Assembly: GCA_013349325.1 (NCBI GenBank)
Contig: DUZX01000014.1
Span: 1-64,000, forward strand
Reading direction: 5' to 3'
DNA length: 64,000 nt
DNA from: Desulfuromonadales bacterium
GTDB taxonomy: Bacteria; Desulfobacterota; Desulfuromonadia; Geobacterales; Pseudopelobacteraceae
In this document: positions 35,814-45,119 of the stretch, one piece after another
Position numbering within the stretch: the first letter of the stretch is position 1
How the letters are laid out: every line of letters starts with the position of its first letter
Program-made: the position numbers and the translations under genes
The notes under the pieces: model-generated
What the model was told of the DNA's origin: nothing
Database searches by the model: none
The model's input: only the letters and a program-made list of their open reading frames with translations

Positions 35814-35839
35814 TCTCATAATGACAACAAGACAGGTTG

Positions 35840-36217
35840 CTATTTGATAGATGCTTCTGCGCCAGCTTCAACGAGCTGTTTAACGGCATCATCTGCTTCC
35901 TGTTTTGAAACGCCGGTTTTAACAGTGCTTGGCGCGCCGTCAACAACGTCCTTAGCTTCTTTCAATCCGAGGCTTGTAAGAGCACGAACGACTTTAATAA
36001 CGTTGATCTTGTTAGCGCCACAGGTTTTGAGGATAACATCAAACTCAGTCTGTTCTTCAACGGCTTCAGCTACAGCAGGGCCGGCAGCAGCAGCAACTGC
36101 AACAGGAGCAGCAGCAGAAACACCGAACTTTTCTTCGAGTTCTTTAACGAGTTCAGCAAGGTCAAGAACGGTCATTTTTTCGATAAAACTGATTACATCT
36201 TCTTTAGTGATAGACAT
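35840..36217 (-). CDS. rplL: 50S ribosomal protein L7/L12
   Basis: 125 residues: N-terminal dimerisation helices ([20 protein letters not shown]), an Ala-rich hinge ([17 protein letters not shown]) and the conserved C-terminal domain ([24 protein letters not shown]). It forms the stalk that recruits translation factors. Cotranscribed after rplJ. Codon use is strong. Confidence 0.98.
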   Translation of the reverse strand: MSITKEDVISFIEKMTVLDLAELVKELEEKFGVSAAAPVAVAAAAGPAVAEAVEEQTEFDVILKTCGANKINVIKVVRALTSLGLKEAKDVVDGAPSTVKTGVSKQEADDAVKQLVEAGAEASIK

Positions 36218-36278
36218 TGGGTGAATCCTCCGAATTAGTATTTGAGTATAGGTGTTAAATTAATTGACTCTGTAACGA

Positions 36279-36803
36279 TTAATTTCCGGATTTCTGTACG
36301 CGGATAGCGTCGAGAACGCGTACGAGTGCGCCAGGTAGTGCGGCAAGAACGCCGACAAAGTTTGTAGCTGGTGCCTGCATAGATCCGAGCATCTTGGCGA
36401 TGAGAACCTCACGCGAGGGAAGGTCAGCTAACGCCTGAATCTGTTTGGGATCCAGAATTTTACCACTGAGTACTCCGGCTTTGAGAACAAATTTGCCCTG
36501 TGGATCTTTGGCAAACTTGTAGAGTACTTTGGCAGCGTTGGCCGGATCATCATAGCTTATGGCTACGGCGGTCGGACCAGCCAGGTACGGACTGATGCAC
36601 TCAATGTCAGTGCCTTTTGCAGCCAGGTCAAATAAAGTATTTTTGAATACTTTATATTCGACAGAAGCTGCACGAAGTTCATTCCGAAGCGTTGTGGCCT
36701 GCCCTACATTCATGCCGCGAAAGTCAGCTAAAAAAACCGCCTTGGCACGTGTGAGCCGCTCATGCATTTCGGTGACTAATTCCTGCTTGTTATTCTTGTT
36801 CAA
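36279..36803 (-). CDS. rplJ: 50S ribosomal protein L10
   Basis: 174 residues, [24 protein letters not shown] to a C-terminal helical tail that binds L7/L12 dimers. It follows rplA after a 163-base gap holding a structured leader. A good AAAGGAGGAAG ribosome site precedes the ATG. Confidence 0.98.
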   Translation of the reverse strand: MNKNNKQELVTEMHERLTRAKAVFLADFRGMNVGQATTLRNELRAASVEYKVFKNTLFDLAAKGTDIECISPYLAGPTAVAISYDDPANAAKVLYKFAKDPQGKFVLKAGVLSGKILDPKQIQALADLPSREVLIAKMLGSMQAPATNFVGVLAALPGALVRVLDAIRVQKSGN

Positions 36804-36844
36804 GCGACTTCCTCCTTTCTATTGGTATCTGGGACAAGGTCCCG

Positions 36845-36951
36845 GCCAAAGTCAGGAAGCGCATATAAATGCGGTACCTCAAGTCTCGGCAGGCCCGGAG
36901 TTTCCCGGTTTAAGCGCCGTTTGCAGAGCGCCTGCTGTCATTGACTTTGGC
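36845..36951 (-). ncRNA. ribosomal protein L10 leader RNA
   Basis: The 163-base gap before rplJ contains a long-range pairing, GCCAAAGTCA with TGACTTTGGC, enclosing several hairpins: AGGCGCTCTGC with ACGGCGCT, CCGG-GAAACT-CCGG, and a CGCAT-TTATA-TGCG stem. This multibranch shape is what L10 leaders bind through L10-L12 for autoregulation. Assigned by position and folding, not by a covariance search. Confidence 0.7.
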
Positions 36952-36966
36952 TAAATGGTTATATGT

Positions 36967-37668
36967 TTAAATCTTAGCAGTAATCTCGCTGATATCGAGA
37001 TTTATGCCGGCGCCCATGGTTGAAGAGAGGGATATCTTCTTGATGTAGGTACCTTTTGCTGCAGAAGGTTTAGCTTTAACAAGTGCTTCGATAAGTGCCA
37101 GTAGATTGCCTGACAGCAGGTCGGCATCAAAAGAAACCTTACCGACTGGTGCATGGACAATACCGGCTTTCTCAACGCGAAATTCAACTTTACCTGCTTT
37201 TGATTCCTTAACAGCTCTGCTGACTTCAAAAGTAACCGTACCAACTTTTGGATTCGGCATGAGTCCGCGCGGTCCCAGAAGCTTGCCGATTTTCCCCACA
37301 ACACCCATCATGTCGGGGGTAGCAATTGCTGTGTCAAAGTCAAACCAGCCAGCCTGGATTTTGGCAACTAAATCATCCGCGCCAACATAATCAGCACCGG
37401 CATCAAGAGCTTCTTTTTCTTTCTCACCTTTTGCAAAGACGAGAACACGGACATTTTTACCCAGACCGTTAGGAAGTACAACGGCTCCACGGACCATCTG
37501 GTCTGCATGTCGTGGGTCAACTCCCAGTTTAACTGCAACTTCAACAGATTCATCAAACTTGGCATAAGCGGCCTGTTTGACGATATCCACTGCTGTGCCA
37601 AGTGGATATACCTTGTTTCTGTCGATTTTACTCATTGCTACAGAGTGTTTTTTAGTACATTTCGGCAT
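36967..37668 (-). CDS. rplA: 50S ribosomal protein L1
   Basis: 233 residues. Typical start ([19 protein letters not shown]) and the core signature [36 protein letters not shown] and the C-terminal [23 protein letters not shown]1 binds 23S rRNA at the E site and can repress its own mRNA. Follows rplK. Confidence 0.98.
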   Translation of the reverse strand: MPKCTKKHSVAMSKIDRNKVYPLGTAVDIVKQAAYAKFDESVEVAVKLGVDPRHADQMVRGAVVLPNGLGKNVRVLVFAKGEKEKEALDAGADYVGADDLVAKIQAGWFDFDTAIATPDMMGVVGKIGKLLGPRGLMPNPKVGTVTFEVSRAVKESKAGKVEFRVEKAGIVHAPVGKVSFDADLLSGNLLALIEALVKAKPSAAKGTYIKKISLSSTMGAGINLDISEITAKI

Positions 37669-37717
37669 GATACAACCTCTCTATGGTTCAAGTTATAGAT
37701 TATGTCAGCTCAGCAGG

Positions 37718-38140
37718 TTATACAATATCAACACCCATGGAGCGTGCAGTTCCTTCGACAGTTCTCATGGCAGCTTCAAGAGAAGCGGCATTGAGATCAG
37801 GCATTTTCTTCTTGGCAATTTCTTCAACCTGCGATTTAGTCAGTTTCCCTACTTTTGTCTTGTTAGGGACTGGTGAACCGCTTTTAAGATCGAGAGCTTT
37901 TTTAATCAGAACCGGTACAGGTGGTGTCTTTGTAATAAAAGTAAATGAACGATCGGCGTAAACCGTAATAACAACAGGAGTAATCGTCCCTTCATCGCCC
38001 TGGGTTTTTGCATTGAAAGCTTTGCAAAACTCCATGATGTTTACACCATGCTGACCAAGTGCTGGTCCGATAGGAGGTGATGGATTCGCTTTACCTGCAG
38101 GTACTTGAAGTTTAATGTAACCAGTTATTTTCTTTGCCAT
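37718..38140 (-). CDS. rplK: 50S ribosomal protein L11
   Basis: 140 residues with the characteristic [40 protein letters not shown] and the C-terminal rRNA-binding helix [12 protein letters not shown]. It interacts with the GTPase-associated rRNA region. Confidence 0.98.
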   Translation of the reverse strand: MAKKITGYIKLQVPAGKANPSPPIGPALGQHGVNIMEFCKAFNAKTQGDEGTITPVVITVYADRSFTFITKTPPVPVLIKKALDLKSGSPVPNKTKVGKLTKSQVEEIAKKKMPDLNAASLEAAMRTVEGTARSMGVDIV

Positions 38141-38199
38141 TATTCTACTCCTTTATAAGCCGTATCCCTGCCACTCGTTGCCGAATGGCATCGTGTAAA

Positions 38200-38727
38200 T
38201 TAGTTTTTTTCCACCTGCATAAACTCAAGCTCAACGGGAGTTGCACGACCGAAAATTGTGACGGTTACACGCAATTTACCCTTATCAGGCTTAACATCTT
38301 CAATTACGCCGGAAAAATTGAGAAACGGGCCATCTACGACTCGCACAGTTTCACCAACTTCAAACTGAACTTTCGGACGGGGTTTCTCGGCACCTTCTTC
38401 CATTCGACGCGTAATCTTTTCGACTTCTTCATCGGAAATAGGGAAAGGTGTGTTTCCACCGACAAATCCGGTAACCTTGGCAGTCTCTTTAACAAGGTGC
38501 CAAGTCTCATCACTCAATTCCATTTTTACAAGAATGTAACCGGGGAAAAATTTTCGTGAAGAAGTTTTCTTTTCACCTTTTTTTAGTTCTACTACAGTTT
38601 CGCAGGGTATGAGAATTTCGCTGAAAAACTCATCCATCCCTTCGTTTTTGATGTTTTCAAGTAGATTGAGTCGGACTTTATTTTCAAAGCTTGAATATGT
38701 ATGAACACCGTACCACTTCATGGACAT
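38200..38727 (-). CDS. nusG: transcription antitermination protein NusG
   Basis: 175 residues. NGN domain ([37 protein letters not shown]) followed by a KOW domain ([19 protein letters not shown]). It binds RNA polymerase and couples with ribosomes. ATGs two codons apart give two possible starts. Between secE and rplK, the conserved order. Confidence 0.97.
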   Translation of the reverse strand: MSMKWYGVHTYSSFENKVRLNLLENIKNEGMDEFFSEILIPCETVVELKKGEKKTSSRKFFPGYILVKMELSDETWHLVKETAKVTGFVGGNTPFPISDEEVEKITRRMEEGAEKPRPKVQFEVGETVRVVDGPFLNFSGVIEDVKPDKGKLRVTVTIFGRATPVELEFMQVEKN

Positions 38728-38737
38728 AGCGGATCCT

Positions 38738-38920
38738 TTAACCTAGTATCACTCGCATCAGCTTGGCCAAAACAAGATCGCACGCTCCGAGATAAAATGA
38801 AATCAGAACTACAATGATAATGACTATGCCAGTAGTTGCCATAGTTTCTTTTTGCGATGGCCACGTAACTTTATCGAGTTCTAACTTTACAGACTCAAAA
38901 AAACCGGTAATTTTTTGCAC
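38738..38920 (-). CDS. secE: preprotein translocase subunit SecE
   Basis: 60 residues, a short single-helix SecE: amphipathic start (MQKITGFFESVKLELDKVTWPS) and one membrane helix (TGIVIIIVVLISFYLGACDLV). The KVTWPS motif is diagnostic. Sits between tRNA-Trp and nusG. Confidence 0.97.
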   Translation of the reverse strand: MQKITGFFESVKLELDKVTWPSQKETMATTGIVIIIVVLISFYLGACDLVLAKLMRVILG

Positions 38921-39002
38921 AATGTAGCTCCTGACAGCTAAACTGTCCTTACACTTGGATCTTTAAAGTAATCATGCTTGCAACATTACAGTCAAAAGTA
39001 TA

Positions 39003-39079
39003 TGGCAGGCCAGGAGGGATTCGAACCCCCAACATCCGGTTTTGGAGACCGGCGCTCTACCAGTTGGAGCTACTGGCCT
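39003..39079 (-). tRNA. tRNA-Trp (CCA)
   Basis: A 77-base cloverleaf on the minus strand: acceptor AGGCCAG pairs with CTGGCCT, the anticodon loop is TCTCCAAAA with anticodon CCA, the T-arm is GGGTTCGAATCCC, and CCA is encoded. Located between rpmG and secE, as in many bacteria. Confidence 0.96.
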
Positions 39080-39104
39080 GTACCGAGCTGTAATTCTTCT
39101 TGGA

Positions 39105-39254
39105 TTACTTGGTTTCTTTATGCGGTGTATGCTTGCGACAGAATCGGCAGTATTTGCTGAATTCGAGCTTGCCGGGAGTGGTCTTTTTGTTCTTGGTAGT
39201 TGTATAATTTCTCTGTTTGCATTCGGTACAACCAAGTGTGATGATATCTCTCAT
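39105..39254 (-). CDS. rpmG: 50S ribosomal protein L33
   Basis: 49 residues: [20 protein letters not shown] to [14 protein letters not shown]. Both CxxC pairs (CTEC and CRFC) are present, so it is the zinc-binding form. Between tuf and tRNA-Trp; this is the usual rpmG-secE-nusG neighbourhood. It is shorter than 60 codons, so easily missed. Confidence 0.95.
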   Translation of the reverse strand: MRDIITLGCTECKQRNYTTTKNKKTTPGKLEFSKYCRFCRKHTPHKETK

Positions 39255-39327
39255 GAAAGTGCTTCCTTTTGTATGAAATCAGTGGCTTGCAGATTATGCC
39301 AGCCTGCTATATTTCATTTACTAGAAT

Positions 39328-40518
39328 TTATTGTACTATTGAAGCTACTACGCCTGCGCCTACAGTACGGCCACCTTCGCGGATGGCGAAGCGGAGACCT
39401 TCGTCCATGGCGATCGGAGTGATCAGGTTAATGGTCATAGCAACGTTGTCGCCTGGCATTACCATTTCAATGCCGGCTGGAAGCTCGGCAATTCCGGTTA
39501 CGTCAGTTGTTCGGAAGTAGAACTGTGGGCGGTAGCCGTTGAAGAATGGAGTATGACGTCCACCTTCTTCTTTTGTAAGAACATAGGCTTCAGCCTTGAA
39601 TTTAGTGTGCGGTGTGATGGAACCCGGTTTGGCAAGAACCTGACCGCGTTCGATATCTTCACGTTTAACGCCGCGCAGCAGTGCTCCGATGTTATCGCCG
39701 GCACGGCCTTCGTCGAGCAGTTTACGGAACATTTCAACACCCGTTACGGTTGTTTTGGCAGTGTTCTTGATACCGACGATTTCGACTTCTTCGCCAACTT
39801 TAACGATACCGCGCTCTACACGGCCGGTAGCAACTGTACCACGACCGGAAATGGAGAATACGTCTTCAACAGGCATCAGGAATGGTCGGTCAATAGCGCG
39901 TTCCGGATCAGGGATATAAGAATCAACAGCGTCCATAAGTGCATTAATAGCCTGTTCTCCCAGTTCGCCTTTGTCGCCTTCGAGCCCTTTCAGTGCGGAA
40001 CCTTTGATGATTGGAATATCGTCACCGGGGAAATCGTAGCTGGAGAGAAGTTCACGAACTTCAAGCTCAACCAGTTCGAGCAGTTCTGCATCATCAACCA
40101 TATCGGCTTTGTTCAAAAAAACGACGATGTACGGTACGCCTACCTGACGGGCAAGCAGGATATGCTCACGAGTCTGCGGCATAGGACCGTCGGCTGCGGA
40201 TACAACCAAGATCGCGCCGTCCATCTGAGCAGCACCGGTAATCATGTTCTTAACATAGTCAGCATGGCCCGGGCAGTCAACGTGAGCATAGTGACGTTTA
40301 TCAGTTTCGTATTCAACATGAGCAGTTGCGATTGTAATACCGCGTTCACGCTCTTCAGGAGCGTTATCAATCTGATCAAACGCTTTATATTCAGCCTGGC
40401 CTTTACCTGCCAGAACTTTCGTGATGGCAGCAGTCAAGGTAGTCTTGCCATGGTCGACGTGACCGATTGTACCGATGTTTACATGTGTTTTGTTGCGCTC
40501 GAATTTCGCCTTTGCCAT
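39328..40518 (-). CDS. tuf: translation elongation factor Tu
   Basis: 396 residues. G1 [11 protein letters not shown], the switch I region [22 protein letters not shown] and NKADMVDD are all intact. It delivers aminoacyl-tRNA to the ribosome. Preceded by four tRNA genes in an arrangement like the E. coli thrU-tyrU-glyT-thrT-tufB operon; a second copy of tuf near a str operon is likely elsewhere. Confidence 0.98.
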   Translation of the reverse strand: MAKAKFERNKTHVNIGTIGHVDHGKTTLTAAITKVLAGKGQAEYKAFDQIDNAPEERERGITIATAHVEYETDKRHYAHVDCPGHADYVKNMITGAAQMDGAILVVSAADGPMPQTREHILLARQVGVPYIVVFLNKADMVDDAELLELVELEVRELLSSYDFPGDDIPIIKGSALKGLEGDKGELGEQAINALMDAVDSYIPDPERAIDRPFLMPVEDVFSISGRGTVATGRVERGIVKVGEEVEIVGIKNTAKTTVTGVEMFRKLLDEGRAGDNIGALLRGVKREDIERGQVLAKPGSITPHTKFKAEAYVLTKEEGGRHTPFFNGYRPQFYFRTTDVTGIAELPAGIEMVMPGDNVAMTINLITPIAMDEGLRFAIREGGRTVGAGVVASIVQ

Positions 40519-40586
40519 GATAAAGGCCCTCCTTGATTGGGTGCATTTTTTTGTTGTTCTGTCTGCGGTGGATTATACGTATTAAG

Positions 40587-40662
<76 letters not shown>

Positions 40663-40670
40663 ACTTAAAC

Positions 40671-40747
40671 TGGAGCGGGAAACGGGACTCGAACCCGCGA
40701 CCCTCAGCTTGGAAGGCTGACGCTCTAGCCAACTGAGCTACTCCCGC
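40671..40747 (-). tRNA. tRNA-Gly (TCC)
   Basis: 77 bases with encoded CCA. Acceptor GCGGGAG pairs with TTCCCGC (one G-T); anticodon loop CTTCCAA gives TCC. Confidence 0.95.
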
Positions 40748-40853
40748 GCTACCAGATGATAAGTAGTGTGAAAAATGTGATATTGCTTGTTTACCAGTTC
40801 CAGCGACTATAGTCTCCTGGGTTGACAGCAATAACCATTTTTCGATGATTGTA

Positions 40854-40938
40854 TGGTGGAGGGAGGAGGATTCGAACCTCCGAAGTCGCTGACGACAGAT
40901 TTACAGTCTGTTCCCTTTGGCCGCTCGGGAATCCCTCC
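40854..40938 (-). tRNA. tRNA-Tyr (GTA)
   Basis: 85 bases, with the long variable arm expected of bacterial tRNA-Tyr, acceptor GGAGGGA pairing with TCCCTCC, A discriminator and CCA. Anticodon loop CTGTAAA gives GTA. Confidence 0.95.
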
Positions 40939-40975
40939 AGGGATGATCGGGTGTAACGGTACTATTTGATTCTTA

Positions 40976-41052
40976 TGGAGCCCCGTATCCGAATCGAACG
41001 GATCACCTGCTGATTACAAGTCAGCTGCTCTACCAGTATGAGCTAACGGGGC
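40976..41052 (-). tRNA. tRNA-Thr (TGT)
   Basis: 77 bases with encoded CCA. Acceptor GCCCCGT, T-loop GTTCGATTC, anticodon loop CTTGTAA gives TGT. First gene of the tRNA-tuf operon; promoter just upstream. Confidence 0.95.
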
Positions 41053-41089
41053 TTGTGTTAATTTCTTTACTATGAAAACAGAACTTGTT

Positions 41090-41118
41090 TATTTAAAGAA
41101 AAATATTCTGAAAGTCAA
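41090..41118 (-). promoter_or_regulatory. promoter of the tRNA-tuf operon
   Basis: On the minus strand TTGACT, a 17-base spacer and TAAATA, 38 bases before tRNA-Thr(TGT). An AT-rich stretch lies upstream. Confidence 0.7.
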
Positions 41119-41130
41119 GGTAAAATTATC

Positions 41131-41170
41131 AAAAAAAGATGCCGTCGGAAAATAACTACAGGACGGCATC
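41131..41170 (-). terminator. terminator after rpoH
   Basis: On the minus strand GATGCCGTC, a loop of about 15 bases and GACGGCATC, then a run of seven T. Just after the rpoH stop and just before the tRNA-tuf promoter. Confidence 0.9.
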
Positions 41171-41196
41171 ATTTGCGGAGACAATTAGCGCCGGAA

Positions 41197-42042
41197 TTAC
41201 GCGCCCAGATACGGTATCAGAGCCTGCTTTGTCTTTCGCAGGGCACCTTCTTCAATCTGCCGAACCCGCTCGCGAGAGATGCTGAAATGGGTTGCTATTT
41301 CCTGCAGTGTCATCGGGTCATCGGCGGTTATCCGTTGCTCTATAATGAAGCGCTCTTTCTCATTCAAGCGACCGACAACTTCTGCCACCTTCTGCTGCAA
41401 ATTCTGATTCTCCTGAAATTCTGTCAGCAGCTCTTCCTGATTCTTTTTGTCGTCAGCCAGGGATTCAAGTGCCGTCAGGCCGTCGCTGCCAGGTATGTCG
41501 GCATTAAGTGAGCAGTCCCCTTGCATGCGCTGCTCCATCTCTAAAAATTCCTGGTCAGTGACATGCAGCGATTGTGCTGCGCTGGTTGCGTGCGTCTGGT
41601 CGTCGCCGATTCCGAGAAGTGAACTCTTGGCCTGTCGCAGCTTGAAAAACAGTTTGCGTTGTGCCTGGGTTGTTCCAATTTTGAGTAGGCTCCATGACGA
41701 AATTATGTGGTTCTGGATGTAAGCCCGAATCCACCAGACGGCATACGAAATAAGCCGCACTCCCTTGTAGGGATTGAATTTTCTGACCGCCATCATCAGG
41801 CCGATATTACCTTCCTGAATCATGTCAAGCATCTTCAGCCCGTAGTGGCGGAATTCGTAGGCAATCTTAACGACAAAACGCAGATTCGACGTAATCAGTG
41901 TATGCGCAGATTCCAAATCTTTCCGTTCAAAAAACGCTACTGCGTGAAGGTGTTCCTGCTCTTCACTCAGGAGCGGGAATCTGCGAATTTCAGTCATATA
42001 AAGTCTCAGGCTGTCCGCTACAACCGGTAATTGAGCAACCAT
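41197..42042 (-). CDS. rpoH: RNA polymerase heat-shock sigma factor (sigma-32)
   Basis: 281 residues. Region 2 (NLRFVVKIAYEFRHYGLKML; YAVWWIRAYIQNHII) is canonical, and the RpoH-box QRKLFFKLR distinguishes it from other group sigma factors. Region 4 ends in the helix-turn-helix ISRERVRQIEEGALRK. It directs transcription of chaperone and protease genes. The kinase gene lies upstream (75-base gap); the control of rpoH itself cannot be read. Confidence 0.95.
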   Translation of the reverse strand: MVAQLPVVADSLRLYMTEIRRFPLLSEEQEHLHAVAFFERKDLESAHTLITSNLRFVVKIAYEFRHYGLKMLDMIQEGNIGLMMAVRKFNPYKGVRLISYAVWWIRAYIQNHIISSWSLLKIGTTQAQRKLFFKLRQAKSSLLGIGDDQTHATSAAQSLHVTDQEFLEMEQRMQGDCSLNADIPGSDGLTALESLADDKKNQEELLTEFQENQNLQQKVAEVVGRLNEKERFIIEQRITADDPMTLQEIATHFSISRERVRQIEEGALRKTKQALIPYLGA

Positions 42043-42117
42043 GGATGATCACCTCGCATATAAAATTAGCACTCCAGACATCTGACTGCTAAAATATATC
42101 AGTTGATTTCTTAAAAA

Positions 42118-43923
42118 TCAAGATGTTGTTTCGCGTGAAGGTGCCATAACTCTGTTCAGTTCTGTCTCCAGTGCCTGCATGCTGTATGGCTTTCTCACAA
42201 AACCGGCTGGCGGCTGACTTGTGATTCGTTCGCTTAGTTCATCTTCATTGAAGCCACTGGCAATGATGATTCTTGCCTCCGGCCTGAGTTCGTACATCTT
42301 CTCCATGGCTGTTATGCCATCCATGTTTGGCATGGTCAGATCCATCAGGACAACATCTATTTTACCTTCATACTCCCGGAATTTGATGACCGCATCCAGG
42401 CCGTCGCAGGCGCTGATAACCGTATAGCCGCAGAGAGAAACCATTTTTGTACAGACCTTCAGAACTGATTTTTCATCATCAACTACCAGTGCGACTCCTG
42501 AACGTTGTTGCGTGCTACCCGTTTTCTCTGGCGCAGTATAAACGCGTGGCGCCTGAATCGTGGCCGGAGGGGCTGTCTCCGAGATCGGGAACAGCACCTT
42601 GAACGTTGTTCCAATGCCTATTTCACTTTCTACAAACAGAGCGCCGTTGTGAGTTTTCATGATTCCGATCACTGCTGACATTCCCAAACCGCGACCCGTA
42701 AACTTGGTGGTAAAGAACGGATCAAAAAGGCGCTTAAGGGTTTTGTCGTTCATACCACAGCCGTTGTCACTGACCTTCAGAAACACAAAACGTCCCGCCT
42801 TCGGCTTTTCATCCAGAAGACTTTCGTCCAGACAGTGTTGATTGCACTCCTGTATGCCGGTGGCTAGTTTTATTATGCCCGGCTGCTGTTCAATCGCCTC
42901 GGCCGCATTTGTTATCAAGTTCATGACAACCTGCTGGATATATGCTTCATCAGCGTAGATAAAGGGGAGCCCCGGAAAAAGTTGCAACTCGGTTGTTATG
43001 GAGCTTGAAGTAGCTGTCTTCAGGATATCGACATTTTCAACTACCAGCTCATTAAGGTTCAGTCCCTTTTTGTGGAGCAAGCCTTTACCGACATAGGTCA
43101 GCATCGAACCGGTCAGTAGCGACGCACGTTTGGCAGCATTCATGGACTGTTCAACATATTTATGAGCAGGCGAATCTGGGCCCAGTTTCATTGCGGCCAA
43201 TTCCATATTGCCGAGAATCGACTGTAGCAGGTTATTGAAGTCGTGAGCAATACCGCCCGCCATTACTCCGAGGCTTTCCAGTTTCTGGGCATGCAGCATC
43301 TGCCGTTCAAGATTCAGGCGATCATGTTGAAGACGGCTGTTTTCTTCGCTGCGTTGCATTAAAACTTTTGCCAGATTGTTGATGGCCACTGCCGCCCGGC
43401 CTGGTTCGTCGTCGGATTCGATAGCGATTGGAGACGTGAAATCACCCTGTTCCAAGGTCTGGATGCCCTTCATCAACGTGTTGAACGAGCGGGTCAGTTT
43501 CTGTAGCATCAGATAACCGAGTAGTGAAACCATCAACCAAAATACCAGAGCGATGCTGGTGGAAATCAGGATGACCTGCCGTATCGCTGCCGTCAAGTCG
43601 GCTGTGTCACGCTCGATACGTACATATCCCAACAGGGTAGGTGCGTTGTCATTGGGGTCAAGCATGGATGAGGCCCCTAGTGCATTTACGAGAGGGTTGC
43701 TGGGCACCTCAACAGTCTGACTAATCGTCCTGGTGGAACCGGCTGGCAGGGCAATAGCGCCTGGTGCTGTAAACACGGCCAATTTCCTGCCGTCCGCCGC
43801 CGAAATTACGACAGAACGGATTTCGGCAGTCTTGGCTGCCTGCTCGGCCATTTGTAGCAGTAACTCTTTGTTCTCAGCATAGAGGGGCAGACGGATGGAA
43901 ACGGCCAGGTTTTGTGCACGCAA
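42118..43923 (-). CDS. hybrid sensor histidine kinase with C-terminal receiver, probably 5' truncated
   Basis: About 601 residues from a TTG. Visible parts: an extracytoplasmic-type stretch, one membrane helix (about 117-141), HAMP (about 142-194), a HisKA domain with H227 (GGIAHDFNNLLQSILGN), an ATPase domain with DNGCGM and RGLGMSAV, and a receiver domain (VVDDEKSV ... VLMDLTMPNMDG). The kinase therefore phosphorylates itself and its receiver. A first membrane helix is expected before the stretch but no ATG or ribosome site supports one; the frame stays open back to 44077. Signal unknown. Confidence 0.85.
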   Translation of the reverse strand: MRAQNLAVSIRLPLYAENKELLLQMAEQAAKTAEIRSVVISAADGRKLAVFTAPGAIALPAGSTRTISQTVEVPSNPLVNALGASSMLDPNDNAPTLLGYVRIERDTADLTAAIRQVILISTSIALVFWLMVSLLGYLMLQKLTRSFNTLMKGIQTLEQGDFTSPIAIESDDEPGRAAVAINNLAKVLMQRSEENSRLQHDRLNLERQMLHAQKLESLGVMAGGIAHDFNNLLQSILGNMELAAMKLGPDSPAHKYVEQSMNAAKRASLLTGSMLTYVGKGLLHKKGLNLNELVVENVDILKTATSSSITTELQLFPGLPFIYADEAYIQQVVMNLITNAAEAIEQQPGIIKLATGIQECNQHCLDESLLDEKPKAGRFVFLKVSDNGCGMNDKTLKRLFDPFFTTKFTGRGLGMSAVIGIMKTHNGALFVESEIGIGTTFKVLFPISETAPPATIQAPRVYTAPEKTGSTQQRSGVALVVDDEKSVLKVCTKMVSLCGYTVISACDGLDAVIKFREYEGKIDVVLMDLTMPNMDGITAMEKMYELRPEARIIIASGFNEDELSERITSQPPAGFVRKPYSMQALETELNRVMAPSRETTS

Positions 43924-44053
43924 CAGGAGTTGCTCGGTGGCTTCGTGGCGTGAACTTTGTGCCTCTTTAAACGTGTAATTGCAATCGGAAACTATGCGTT
44001 CCTGGTGGTGGAGGTGAGCAGTTTGTGGAGCTGATTCCGCCCCGGTGGTCGCT

Positions 44054-45052
44054 TTATCTTCTGGTTGCAGACAAGTTTACTTCTGAATAAACCATGGATG
44101 AAATGTCACGTATTACCGCAGCTTGTCGAGTAAAATCATTCCCTTGTGTCATGACTCCCAGAATATAGTGACCCTTGGGATGGTACACGATACCGAATTC
44201 ATGTAACTGTTTACCGGCACCTGCTTCCTGTGGCTCACTTTCACCGAACTTGGTTGCCATTAATGTGCTTTTGGGCACACCCGCTGCAAAGCCTTGAGGG
44301 AAGTCCTCGAACGAAAGCAATTCTAACGCTTTTTCTGACATTGTGCGGTTAAGATACGTGGCATTGTAGAGTATGCGAAAAAAACCGGAGTATCCCGTTA
44401 CCGAGATTGAGTTGTTCTCGGTATCTGGGATATTATTTACATCCATGCTATCCAGTACTTCGTTCAACTCTTCCGCTTTCAGATTGAAATACAGCAGCGC
44501 CGCAGCGTTATTATCGGAGTAGCGCAACATGTAGTGCAGAAGTTCTTCAACGGTATACGGTTTACCGGGAGAGATGGTCTGGGCAGGTTTTATGCTCTGC
44601 AGGTTCGTCATATCTTTTTTGCCATCAAAAATATATGTTCGTTTAAGCTCAGTCGGCCTCGTCTCTGCTCGTTTCAGCCAGGCGATCATTACCGGTACTT
44701 TCATCATGCTGGCCGGGTTGAATTCCTGATATTCGTTTATTCCAATCCATGGTCCATCAAGCAGATCCCGGTAATAGACGGAAATCTTTTGTACCGCGAC
44801 TCCGTCAGTCCGTTTTTGAACAAATTCGTTGAGTTTATATTTGAAAGATAGTGGATCGTTATTGATGCCGACCCCTTCTGGAAACCTGATATCTAACAGT
44901 GGGCTTGTAAATCTAAAACCTGACTTTTTGACAATATGATGGTTGTAGTTATGTGTTTTGTGATGATACCATTTGTGAGCATACCACCCCGAAGCGACCA
45001 ATCCGGCAGCTGAAGCAAGAATAACAATATGTCGCAGAGAAATAATGTTCAT
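44054..45052 (-). CDS. class A beta-lactamase-like serine hydrolase
   Basis: 332 residues from MNIISLRHIVIL; a longer frame to 45121 has no better start. A membrane anchor or signal (IVILASAAGLVASGW) leads to a class A fold with the active-site SMMK (S115-K118), the second motif SDNN (178-181), and KFG in place of KTG near the end (MATKFGESE). Either a penicillin-binding-related hydrolase or a divergent beta-lactamase. Adjacent to the damaged kinase; divergent from the peptidase at 45120. Confidence 0.8.
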   Translation of the reverse strand: MNIISLRHIVILASAAGLVASGWYAHKWYHHKTHNYNHHIVKKSGFRFTSPLLDIRFPEGVGINNDPLSFKYKLNEFVQKRTDGVAVQKISVYYRDLLDGPWIGINEYQEFNPASMMKVPVMIAWLKRAETRPTELKRTYIFDGKKDMTNLQSIKPAQTISPGKPYTVEELLHYMLRYSDNNAAALLYFNLKAEELNEVLDSMDVNNIPDTENNSISVTGYSGFFRILYNATYLNRTMSEKALELLSFEDFPQGFAAGVPKSTLMATKFGESEPQEAGAGKQLHEFGIVYHPKGHYILGVMTQGNDFTRQAAVIRDISSMVYSEVNLSATRR

Positions 45053-45119
45053 AGTTTTTCTTATACCTATTTTGAAAATGTAATATTGTATAATCTGAAA
45101 AAACACAAGGAGATAAACC

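Noticed and set aside
39553-40536. A 327-residue open frame on the plus strand
   Set aside because: Antisense to tuf; long antisense frames are common in strongly biased genes.
43986-44090. A short plus-strand frame reading IPPRWSLYLLVADKF
   Set aside because: Looks hydrophobic like a missing kinase N-terminus in inverted orientation, but it is only about 35 codons, has no start signal, and overlaps the end of the beta-lactamase-like gene.
45086-45091. TATAAT just before the peptidase gene
   Set aside because: No matching -35 at the right distance, so I did not call a promoter.
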